Source of the DNA: Bacillota bacterium
Lineage (GTDB): Bacteria; Bacillota; Clostridia; Oscillospirales; Acutalibacteraceae
Length of the DNA stretch: 64,000 nt
Assembly: GCA_022706685.1 (NCBI GenBank)
Contig: JAKJCA010000003.1
Span: 1-64,000, forward strand
Reading direction: 5' to 3'
Each line of letters opens with the position of its first letter. The stretch's first letter is position 1. Below the pieces are notes generated by a model, which saw only the letters and a list, made by a program, of their open reading frames with translations, had not been told where the DNA came from and did not search any database. The position numbers were made by a program, and so were the translations under genes. This document shows positions 15,932 to 22,907 of the stretch, piece by piece.

Positions 15932-16202
15932 CTTTTGCCCTCTTTCTTTCACAGGCGGTTTTTTCAAGCGCCATTGTACCACACCGCGCGGCGGGTGAAA
16001 AGCCGGGAAGCCGGCATGAAAAGTAAAGCCGGTACACTTGACAATTTTGTCTTTTTGTAATACGATGAAATCGCGGCATTCGCTTTAGCGATTAAAAGCG
16101 AAAAAGCGTTTTCCGCACAACCGCCGCGGCTGCGCAAGCCTCTGTTTGAAGAAGAAAAATGTTCCATATTCAGTTGAGCCGTCAAAACGGGAGGTGTATT
16201 TT

Positions 16203-16568
16203 ATGAAAAAGAACCTCGCCATTCTCGCCGTATTCATTCTGGTCATCTGCGCGCTGGGCGCCTGCCTGCGGCAAAAGGATGAAACGACTGCCCCGGCCAC
16301 CGCCTTATCAACGAGCGGGCAAAATGCAGCAAGCACGGGCGGTTCCGGCACGACCGCCGCAACGGGCGCCACCACCGCCGAATCCGTCACGACCGTACCG
16401 GCCTCCGAGACCACAGGTTCCGCCACAACAACCATGATTGTATCGACGCCGACTTTCCATGTGACATCCGTTTATATTCCCCCGCCGACGACATTGGTCA
16501 CCGCGCCGACCTTCCATGTAACCATACCGCCGACGCTGGTCACCGTTCCGCCGCCCACTTCTCCATAA
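16203..16568 (+). CDS. Threonine/alanine-rich lipoprotein with a repeated TFHVT motif
   Basis: A 121-residue protein with a signal ending in the lipobox-like LGAC near residue 20. The mature part is low in complexity: a Thr, Ala and Ser rich stretch, then two copies of an unusual unit, STPTFHVTSVYIPPP and TAPTFHVTIPPTLVT, ending in PPPTSP. It should be lipid-anchored on the outer face of the membrane with an extended, possibly glycosylated tail. The ribosome-binding site GGGAGG and the ATG at 16203 are clear. No family recognised. Confidence 0.7.
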   Translation: MKKNLAILAVFILVICALGACLRQKDETTAPATALSTSGQNAASTGGSGTTAATGATTAESVTTVPASETTGSATTTMIVSTPTFHVTSVYIPPPTTLVTAPTFHVTIPPTLVTVPPPTSP

Positions 16569-16582
16569 CAGCAGCCATACAG

Positions 16583-16623
16583 AAAACGGGGCATTCCTTC
16601 AAAAAGGTATGCCCCGTTTTGTT
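16583..16623. terminator. Bidirectional terminator between convergent genes
   Basis: AAAACGGGGCAT pairs with ATGCCCCGTTTT around CCTTCAAAAAGGT. A-rich and T-rich flanks allow it to act for the lipoprotein and for the GH16 gene on the other strand. Confidence 0.85.
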
Positions 16624-16637
16624 GAGTAGAAAGCCCC

Positions 16638-17621
16638 TTACAGCAGGTCGTTGTACTGGTACGCGCGCACATAGTCGACGATGAACTCGGCGGGCAGGCC
16701 GGGGTTGTCTTTGATGTTTTCGTCGACGCCCAGGGAAATGATCAGGTAAAGCGGCACTTGGCACACGCCGCCGAAATCGGTACGCGCCGTCTCGACACCG
16801 TTGACATACCAGATGTAGCCGTCGGGGTTCCATTCGATGCCGTAGGTGTTATACTCCGAACGCGGATTGTTCGCCAGGAAGGAGCCCTGCATCTCGGAGC
16901 GGTGGTACTCGTCGTAACTGTCGACATGGATGGTATGGTAGACGGCGTTCTTGCGCGGATTGAGCGAATTGTCGGCGTACTTGGTCGAGGTTTCGAACAC
17001 GTCGATTTCGCAGCCCGTCACCCCGCCGTCCGTGAGGCCGCCGTCCGGGTCGGTGTTGAACATCCCGTCGCACAGCAGCCAGAAAGCGGGATTGAGCCCT
17101 TTGCCTTTGGGCAGGATACAGCGCATCTCAAAATAGCCGTAGAGCTGTTCATAGCCGGGTTTGCCGGGTCCGTCCGTCCACGGGTTGGTGTCCATACCGT
17201 AGGAATAGTACGCCGGGCCGGCCGGGCCTTCGGGGCCTTTGGGCCCGTTTTCGAGGTACTCGGCCCGGATGATAAGGTTGCCGTCGCGGAAGCTGACCTG
17301 GCGCCGGTTCCAAAACGCGGTGTCGCGCGGCCAGGTGCCGTCGTCGCCCCAGCAATAGTGGCCGGACCAGTACGTTTTATTGAACGTGCCTTCCTCGAAC
17401 TCGTCGGACCAGACGAGGGTGAACTTGCTCATATCCAGTTGGGGTCCGTGGGGCGTGACGGGCAGGTCGAATATCAGCGCGCCGAACAGCTGGCCGATGA
17501 TGACCAGCGCGGCAATCACTTTGGCGACGTTCATGGTTTTCATCAGGCCGGGCAGGGACAGCAGCATCCGTCCGATACCCGCCAGCGCGTCGCGCTGCCG
17601 TTTAATAAATAGGTTGTCCAT
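16638..17621 (-). CDS. Membrane-anchored GH16 family beta-glucanase-like enzyme (copy 1)
   Basis: A 327-residue protein with a cytoplasmic amphipathic start (KRQRDALAGIGRMLLSLPG), a single membrane span (AKVIAALVIIGQLFGALIF) and an outer catalytic domain. The GH16 active site is GCEIDVFET, with nucleophile E205, D207 and acid/base E210. Other family marks are LVWSDEF, YYSYGMDT, YGYFEMRCILPKG and NPAFWLLCDG. GH16 enzymes cleave beta-1,3 or mixed-linkage glucans or related galactans. The gene follows its paralogue (17662-18627) after 40 bp and probably shares its promoter. Copy 3 lies at 27042. The N-terminal anchor is conserved in all three. Confidence 0.93.
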   Translation of the reverse strand: MDNLFIKRQRDALAGIGRMLLSLPGLMKTMNVAKVIAALVIIGQLFGALIFDLPVTPHGPQLDMSKFTLVWSDEFEEGTFNKTYWSGHYCWGDDGTWPRDTAFWNRRQVSFRDGNLIIRAEYLENGPKGPEGPAGPAYYSYGMDTNPWTDGPGKPGYEQLYGYFEMRCILPKGKGLNPAFWLLCDGMFNTDPDGGLTDGGVTGCEIDVFETSTKYADNSLNPRKNAVYHTIHVDSYDEYHRSEMQGSFLANNPRSEYNTYGIEWNPDGYIWYVNGVETARTDFGGVCQVPLYLIISLGVDENIKDNPGLPAEFIVDYVRAYQYNDLL

Positions 17622-17661
17622 GCGCTCTCCTCCATCACGATATCAGTATGCCGGCGTATGC

Positions 17662-18627
17662 TTATGGGCTTGGGATATCTTTGTACTGGTATACCCTGAG
17701 ATAGTCGACGACGAACTCTGCGGGTAAAAACCGGTTATTGGCAACGTTGTCCGCCATGCCGACGGAAATGATGGGATACAGCGGCACCCGGCACACGCCG
17801 CCGAAATCGGTGCGCGCGGTCTCGATGCCGTTGATGTACCAGATGTAGCCGTCGGGGTTCCATTCCAATCCATAGGTGTTGAATTGTTCATAAGGATTGT
17901 CAGCGTAAAAATGGCCCTGCATCTCGGAACGGTGATATTCGTTGTAACTGTCGACATGGATGGTGTGGTAAACGGAATTCATATAGGGGCTCGACGGACC
18001 GATATCGTACTTCGTTTCAAACACGTCGATTTCACAGCCGGTCACGCCGCCGTCGGTAAGGCCGCCGTCGGGGTCGGTGTTGAACATCCCGTCGCAGATC
18101 AGCCAAAAAGCGGGGTTGAGCCCCTCGCCCTTGGGCAGGATGCAGCGCAGCTCAAAATAACCGTAACACTGTTCAAAGCCGATTTTAGACGGGCCGTCGG
18201 AACCGGGCTTCGTATCCATACCGTAAGTATAATAAGCCGGGCCGGCGGGGCCGTCCTGGCGGTAGGAGATGCCGATAATCATATTGCCGTCGCGGTAGCT
18301 GACCTGGCTGCGGTGCCACCAGCCGGGACCGCAGGGACTCACGCCGTCGTCGCCCCAGCACCAGCTGCCCGACCAGCGGGTCTTGTCGAAAACGCCCGAC
18401 TCGAACTCGTCGGACCAGGCGAGGTCGAACTTGCTCAAATCAAGTTTCCTGCCGGACGGCGTGGTCGGGGTATCGAAGAGAATGGAGCCGAACAACTGGG
18501 ACAGGATGACAAGGGCAGAGATGATTTTGGTCAAATTGAAAGTCCCGAGAATACCCGGCAGATTGAGGAGATTTTTCCCGATATTCTTTAGCGCGTCGAG
18601 CTGCCGTTTTGCAAGAAATGTACCCAT
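17662..18627 (-). CDS. Membrane-anchored GH16 family beta-glucanase-like enzyme (copy 2)
   Basis: A 321-residue paralogue of the downstream gene. The N-terminus repeats the anchor layout (FLAKRQLDALKNIGKNLLNLPG, then the span ALVILSQLFGSILF and FDTPTTPSG). The active site is CEIDVFET with E199, D201 and E204. Strong AAGGAGG ribosome-binding site. First gene of a two-gene transcript from the promoter at 18649-18678. The catalytic domain should face the outside; a soluble form would need cleavage after the span. Confidence 0.93.
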   Translation of the reverse strand: MGTFLAKRQLDALKNIGKNLLNLPGILGTFNLTKIISALVILSQLFGSILFDTPTTPSGRKLDLSKFDLAWSDEFESGVFDKTRWSGSWCWGDDGVSPCGPGWWHRSQVSYRDGNMIIGISYRQDGPAGPAYYTYGMDTKPGSDGPSKIGFEQCYGYFELRCILPKGEGLNPAFWLICDGMFNTDPDGGLTDGGVTGCEIDVFETKYDIGPSSPYMNSVYHTIHVDSYNEYHRSEMQGHFYADNPYEQFNTYGLEWNPDGYIWYINGIETARTDFGGVCRVPLYPIISVGMADNVANNRFLPAEFVVDYLRVYQYKDIPSP

Positions 18628-18648
18628 AAACGCCTCCTTGGCTCTTAC

Positions 18649-18678
18649 ACTTTACTGGAACGGACGCGTTTGTGTCAA
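18649..18678 (-). promoter_or_regulatory. Promoter of the GH16 pair
   Basis: On the minus strand TTGACA (18673-18678), 18-base spacer, TAAAGT (18649-18654). Transcription would start just before the AAGGAGG of the GH16 gene. Confidence 0.6.
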
Positions 18679-18699
18679 CCGCGGGCCGGCCGCGATGAC

Positions 18700-19926
18700 T
18701 TAAAGTTTATTGATGGCTTTGAGCGCGGCGTCTTTTTTTGCCCAGTAGCGGCGGAAGCGCGGGCTGCCAGCTTTCGCCGCGGGAGGTTTCTCCGCCCAAT
18801 AATCGAGGAAGGCCTCTTCTTTGTCGAACGCGAGCAGGGTGACGTGAGCCATATCGGCCGGGCGGGAGGCCGCTTCCTCAGCCAGGGCAAACAGTTCCTC
18901 CTCAATCGCGTCGCGCATGGCGTAATATTCGGCGGGCGGGCCCGCGCCGCGGAACCTGCGGACAAGCAGTTCGCGCCTCAGCCAGTACTTGCGCGCGTTT
19001 TCATCGCCGGGCTCAAAGACGGGCGGCACGTTCTTGCTGCCGAACAGCCAGGGTTTGAACAAGGCGGCGCAGGGCGTCGAGCAGCCGGTGCTCCATATCA
19101 GGGGCGTTTCGCCTGAAAGGTCGGCAATCATGCTCTGCGTGGTGTGGTCTCCGACCAGGCCGCCCGCGTGCATGCAGACGCTTTTAACGCTGCCGCGGGC
19201 AAAGGGGTTTTTGACGCCGACGTGCGTCCGGAGCGCTTTTGTAAGCGCGCTCACGCCGGGATTTCCGCCGAGATACGCCTGCGTCTGCGAGCGCCGTTCG
19301 CCGGAGCCGGAAAAGCGGGTGAAGAGCGGGTCGCTGTATTTTTCCGCAAAGCCGCCCTCCTCCCCCGCCGAACTTCGATCGGCGCTGTCGAGGCACAGGC
19401 GGTTGGATATCGAATTGCTCGCCGACTGTTTCAACGCCCATCGTTTGCCCGCGGTTTCGAGCACAAAGAGGCTGCCGCGGTCCATGATGAGAAAAGAATT
19501 GTCGTACTCGAACCGGTGGTCATAACCGCAGTTGCCTCCCTGGCCGTAACGCTCGAGCATCGAAATGATGACGTCGGCCGCTTCGGCGGCGGTATGCGAA
19601 CGCTCGAGGCCTAAACGCAGCAGATCCATGCCCGTGAGCGCTTCGGGGCCGTACGGGCCTTTGGTAAAGACCGCCTCGTTGCCGATGGCGACGCCGTACT
19701 CGTTGACGCCCATCTCCCCGCCCCAGAGCCAGACGGGGCGGGACAGGAGAAGAGAACAGGTTTCCGCCGCCTGTTCGATTTCGATGTAGGTTGCTTTGAG
19801 CGTCTTTTCCTCGTGGCGCACAGCAGGGATGAACTCGAGGACCTGCGGCTCATTGGGGCTGCGGTCGCTGTTTTTGGCAAACCACGCGCCGGACCCGCTT
19901 TGGGTGATGCCAATGGTATCGCACAT
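18700..19926 (-). CDS. Peptidase family C69 (dipeptidase/secernin-like)
   Basis: A 408-residue N-terminal-nucleophile hydrolase. The chain begins MCDT, so removal of the initiator methionine exposes Cys2 as the nucleophile. It continues with AWFAKNSDRSPNEPQ, WLWGGEMGVNEYGVAIGNEAV and GNCGYDHRFEYDNSFLIMD, the conserved blocks of the C69/secernin family, which cleaves dipeptides or related amides. No signal peptide is present, so it is cytoplasmic. The ATG at 19926 is set by a GGAGG and by the need for Cys2; the longer frame to 20079 is not used. It is divergent from the sodium-pump gene. Confidence 0.9.
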   Translation of the reverse strand: MCDTIGITQSGSGAWFAKNSDRSPNEPQVLEFIPAVRHEEKTLKATYIEIEQAAETCSLLLSRPVWLWGGEMGVNEYGVAIGNEAVFTKGPYGPEALTGMDLLRLGLERSHTAAEAADVIISMLERYGQGGNCGYDHRFEYDNSFLIMDRGSLFVLETAGKRWALKQSASNSISNRLCLDSADRSSAGEEGGFAEKYSDPLFTRFSGSGERRSQTQAYLGGNPGVSALTKALRTHVGVKNPFARGSVKSVCMHAGGLVGDHTTQSMIADLSGETPLIWSTGCSTPCAALFKPWLFGSKNVPPVFEPGDENARKYWLRRELLVRRFRGAGPPAEYYAMRDAIEEELFALAEEAASRPADMAHVTLLAFDKEEAFLDYWAEKPPAAKAGSPRFRRYWAKKDAALKAINKL

Positions 19927-19965
19927 CACAATAACCTCCTTTGTCGAATGAACGGCGGCAAGGCA

Positions 19966-19994
19966 TTGAAATATGCGCCTGCCGGTGCTATGAT
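19966..19994 (+). promoter_or_regulatory. Promoter of the sodium-pump beta subunit gene
   Basis: TTGAAA at 19966, a 17-base spacer and TATGAT at 19989-19994, about 55 bp before the start codon. Confidence 0.65.
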
Positions 19995-20049
19995 GGTACA
20001 AATTTAACGCCGGCGCGCCCAAACGCGCGCAGAAGCGGAGGCATCGCCA

Positions 20050-21204
20050 TTGACCGCCTTCTTCACAGACCTCTTTCACTTCTTCACAGGAATCTTCGGC
20101 AATTTCGGCCGGATCAGCTGGCAGCAGGCGCTGATGCTGCTGGTCGGTGCGGTGCTGATTTATCTCGCCATCAAGCGCGAGATGGAGCCCTCGCTGCTGC
20201 TGCCGCTGGGTTTCGGCGCCATTATCGTCAACCTGCCGCTTTCGGGCGCGATTACGCAGTTTATCAACAACGATCAGGAGACGGGCATCCTCGACGTCTT
20301 ATTCAAAGCGGGCATCGGCAACGAGCTGTTCCCGCTGCTGCTGTTCATCGGTATCGGCGCGATGATTGATTTCGGCCCGCTGCTGGCCAACCCGAAACTG
20401 ATGCTCTTCGGCGCGGCGGCGCAGTTCGGCATTTTTTTCACCCTGAGCCTCGCCTCGTCTTTCGGCTTTGACATCAAGGACGCCGCCTCCATCGCGATCA
20501 TCGGCGCCGCGGACGGACCGACCTCGATTTTTGTCGCCAACTATTTCAACTCGAAGTACCTGGGGCCGATTGTAGTCGCGGCCTACTCGTATATGGCGCT
20601 GGTGCCCATCGTGCAGCCGCCGATTATCCGGCTGCTGACCAGCAAGCGCGAACGGCTGATCCGCATGCCCTATAAGCAGAAAAACGTCAGCAAGACCATG
20701 CGCATCCTTTTCCCGATTATCATTACGATTGTGACCGGACTGTTCGCCCCGCGGTCGGTGGCGCTCATCGGATTTTTGATGTTCGGCAACCTCATCCGCG
20801 AATGCGGCGTGCTCCACTCGCTGTCGGAGACGGCGCAAAACGCTTTGGCCAACCTGGTGACGATCCTTTTAGGCATCACGATTGCCTCAAGCATGCGGGC
20901 GGCCGATTTTGTCACGGCGAAAACGGTTATGATACTCGCTCTGGGGCTGGTCGCTTTTATTTTCGACACGGTCGGCGGGGTCTTGTTTGCGAAGTTCCTC
21001 AACCTGTTCACGAAGAATAAAATCAACCCGATGATCGGCGCGGCGGGCATTTCCGCCTTCCCGATGTCGGCGCGCGTGGTGCATAAGATGGGCCTGGCCG
21101 AGGACCCGGAGAACTTCTTATTGATGCACTCCATCGGCGTCAATGTGTCGGGCCAGGTGGCGTCGGTTATCGCGGGCGGCATGATATTGAGCATACTCGG
21201 CTAA
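20050..21204 (+). CDS. Sodium-transporting carboxylyase beta subunit (OadB/GcdB/MmdB family)
   Basis: A 384-residue protein with about nine spans. Family blocks are FIGIGAMIDFGPLLANP, IGAADGPTSIFVANYF, the central region MFGNLIRECGVL, and NPMIGAAGISAFPMSARVV with HSIGVNVSGQVASVIAGG near the end. This subunit couples decarboxylation of carboxybiotin to outward sodium pumping in oxaloacetate, glutaconyl-CoA or methylmalonyl-CoA decarboxylases. The start is TTG after GCGGAGG. A tiny gamma-like gene follows after 15 bp, then a terminator. No alpha carboxyltransferase or biotin carrier gene is in the window, so its partners are encoded elsewhere or it works differently. Confidence 0.92.
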   Translation: MTAFFTDLFHFFTGIFGNFGRISWQQALMLLVGAVLIYLAIKREMEPSLLLPLGFGAIIVNLPLSGAITQFINNDQETGILDVLFKAGIGNELFPLLLFIGIGAMIDFGPLLANPKLMLFGAAAQFGIFFTLSLASSFGFDIKDAASIAIIGAADGPTSIFVANYFNSKYLGPIVVAAYSYMALVPIVQPPIIRLLTSKRERLIRMPYKQKNVSKTMRILFPIIITIVTGLFAPRSVALIGFLMFGNLIRECGVLHSLSETAQNALANLVTILLGITIASSMRAADFVTAKTVMILALGLVAFIFDTVGGVLFAKFLNLFTKNKINPMIGAAGISAFPMSARVVHKMGLAEDPENFLLMHSIGVNVSGQVASVIAGGMILSILG

Positions 21205-21219
21205 ACGGAGGGGCAAGCC

Positions 21220-21357
21220 ATGGCAGGAGACTGGGCATTGTTGAAAGAATCGCTGATGATCATGCTCGAGGGTATGGCGGGCATTTTCATCGTGACACTC
21301 ATTATTATGGGCGCGATGCTGTTGCTCAACCGTTTTGCGTCGCAGGACGGCGAATAG
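21220..21357 (+). CDS. Miniature OadG-like gamma subunit, 45 aa
   Basis: A 45-residue protein: a short polar start (MAGDWALLKESLMIMLEG), one membrane span (MAGIFIVTLIIMGAMLLLNRF) and a six-residue tail. The EGMAGIF pattern before the span recalls OadG/MmdD gamma chains, which stabilise the beta subunit and help bind the alpha subunit. The usual proline- and charge-rich C-terminal extension is missing. A GGAGGGG ribosome-binding site and its place right after the beta gene support it as real. Confidence 0.8.
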   Translation: MAGDWALLKESLMIMLEGMAGIFIVTLIIMGAMLLLNRFASQDGE

Positions 21358-21379
21358 CCATCCACCCCCTAATAAAAAA

Positions 21380-21413
21380 GCCGTCTCCGCTCACGCGGGG
21401 ACGGCTGCTTTTT
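21380..21413 (+). terminator. Terminator after the sodium-pump genes
   Basis: GCCGTCTCCGC pairs with GCGGGGACGGC around TCAC, followed by TGCTTTTTAT. An A-run on the other side lets it also end the convergent oxidoreductase transcript. Confidence 0.85.
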
Positions 21414-22572
21414 ATAAAGTATCAATGTCGACCGCGGCGCGCCGCTCGGAGGCCAGCTCAACCGCGCGGATGACGCGCGAGCATTCGACCCCGTCCGCGA
21501 AGGACGGCGAAGCGGGCCGCCCCGCGTCGATGGCCGAGACGAACTCGAACATCTCGTGGACGAAGGTGTGCTCGTAGCCGATAACATGGCCGGCCGGCCA
21601 CCAGGCGCTCATATAGGGATGAATGCCCTCGCTGGCCTGAATGAGGCGGAAGCCCTGCAGCCCCGGCTCGTCGGCTGCGCTGAAATACTGCAGTTCGTTC
21701 ATGCGCTCGAAAACGAATTTGAGGCTGCCTTTGTCGCCGTTGATTTCGATGGACAGGTCGTTCTTATGCCCCTGCGCGAAGCGCGTCGCCTCGAAGACGC
21801 CGAGGGCGCCGTTTGCAAACTCCGCGATAAACACTGTGCCGTCGTCGACGTCGACCTCGCCGCGTTCGGCTCCTGCATCCGCGCTTGCGGAGAGGCCCGT
21901 CATGCTCTGCACCTTCGGGCGGCTTTTGATAAACGTTTTCTGCATACCGGCGACGCTCTTGAACTCCCCGCACAGGTAACGCGCCAGGTCGATGAAATGC
22001 GCGCCCAGGTCGCCGAGGGAACCCGAGCCGCAGACCTCTTTTTGCAGCCGCCAGATCAGCGGAAAATCGGGGTCGATGATGAAATCCTGCAGATAGGACG
22101 CGCGCACATGGCGTATGGCGCCGATTTTACCGTCATCGATGATCTGTTTCATCAGGCGCACGGCGGGGGCGAAACGGTAGTTGAAGCCGATCTGATGCGC
22201 GACGCCGTTCTTCTCGACGCTGGCGAGCATCTCCCTCGCGTCCTCGAGTGACAAGGCCAAAGGCTTTTCACAGAAAATATTTTTGCCGTTTTCGGCGGCC
22301 GCCAGGGCAATGACCTTGTGCGCGTCGGACGGCGCGGTGATATCAACCAGGCCGATGTCGTCCCTGGTGACGAGTTTCTCCCAAGAAGTTTCGTAGGAAT
22401 CCCAGCCGAACTTCCGCGCGGCTTTGCTCACGCCCGCCTCGTCCCTGCCGCAGATGGCGCGCATGTTGATTTGGACAGGGCAGTCGAAAAACATGCCCAC
22501 GCGCTTGAAAGCGTTGCTGTGCGCCTTGCCCATAAACTTATACCCGACAAGGCCAACGTTGATTTCTTTCAT
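21412..22572 (-). CDS. Gfo/Idh/MocA family oxidoreductase
   Basis: A 386-residue NAD(P)-dependent dehydrogenase. The Rossmann start is INVGLVGYKFMGKAHSNAF. Then come DITAPSDAHKVIALAAAENG, the family's catalytic lysine block CEKPLALSLEDA, and the GFNYRFAPAVRLMKQII motif. The C-terminal domain includes GSLGDLGAHFIDLARYLCGE, with the active-site histidine of sugar dehydrogenases. Typical reactions are oxidation or reduction of sugars or inositols. ATG at 22572 is preferred over the TTG at 22578 because of spacing from GGGAGGG. Transcribed from 22691-22719; single gene. Confidence 0.93.
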   Translation of the reverse strand: MKEINVGLVGYKFMGKAHSNAFKRVGMFFDCPVQINMRAICGRDEAGVSKAARKFGWDSYETSWEKLVTRDDIGLVDITAPSDAHKVIALAAAENGKNIFCEKPLALSLEDAREMLASVEKNGVAHQIGFNYRFAPAVRLMKQIIDDGKIGAIRHVRASYLQDFIIDPDFPLIWRLQKEVCGSGSLGDLGAHFIDLARYLCGEFKSVAGMQKTFIKSRPKVQSMTGLSASADAGAERGEVDVDDGTVFIAEFANGALGVFEATRFAQGHKNDLSIEINGDKGSLKFVFERMNELQYFSAADEPGLQGFRLIQASEGIHPYMSAWWPAGHVIGYEHTFVHEMFEFVSAIDAGRPASPSFADGVECSRVIRAVELASERRAAVDIDTL

Positions 22573-22690
22573 CCTCAAACCCTCCCCGGCTTTATCAATC
22601 TGACTGCCATACGGCTGCGAATGCCTGCCGCCACGCTATGCGGGGCCCGCTTTTCTTTCCCGGCGGGCATTTCGGCAGCGGCATATCCAT

Positions 22691-22719
22691 ATTGTATGAC
22701 GCGCGCAGGGCAATGTCAA
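22691..22719 (-). promoter_or_regulatory. Promoter of the Gfo/Idh/MocA gene
   Basis: On the minus strand TTGACA (22714-22719), a 17-base spacer and TACAAT (22691-22696), about 120 bp before the start codon. Confidence 0.7.
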
Positions 22720-22767
22720 CAAAGCCTTTATTTTTCAAGCCTTCCGAGTTTGTAATGGTATATGCCT

Positions 22768-22783
22768 TTACAACGTTTTGTAA
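22768..22783. promoter_or_regulatory. Perfect palindrome between divergent promoters
   Basis: TTACAA-CGTT-TTGTAA, 6-bp arms with a 4-base centre, lies between the two divergent promoters, 64 bp before the nrdD -35. It looks like a dimeric repressor site; the protein is unknown. Confidence 0.4.
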
Positions 22784-22846
22784 GAAGTGATAAAATTCAC
22801 AAGAAAAGTTCGTGCAAAAGCACAAGGGATTGTGGGCGTTTTTCAA

Positions 22847-22875
22847 TTGACACACTATATGGACGGGCTTATAAT
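22847..22875 (+). promoter_or_regulatory. Consensus promoter of nrdD-nrdG
   Basis: TTGACA, exactly 17 bases, TATAAT: a perfect sigma-A consensus. The spacer contains ACACTATATGG, which resembles half of an NrdR box; repression by NrdR is a possibility only. Confidence 0.8.
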
Positions 22876-22907
22876 TTGCTTACACCAATAACCGGAGGCG
22901 CCCCGCC

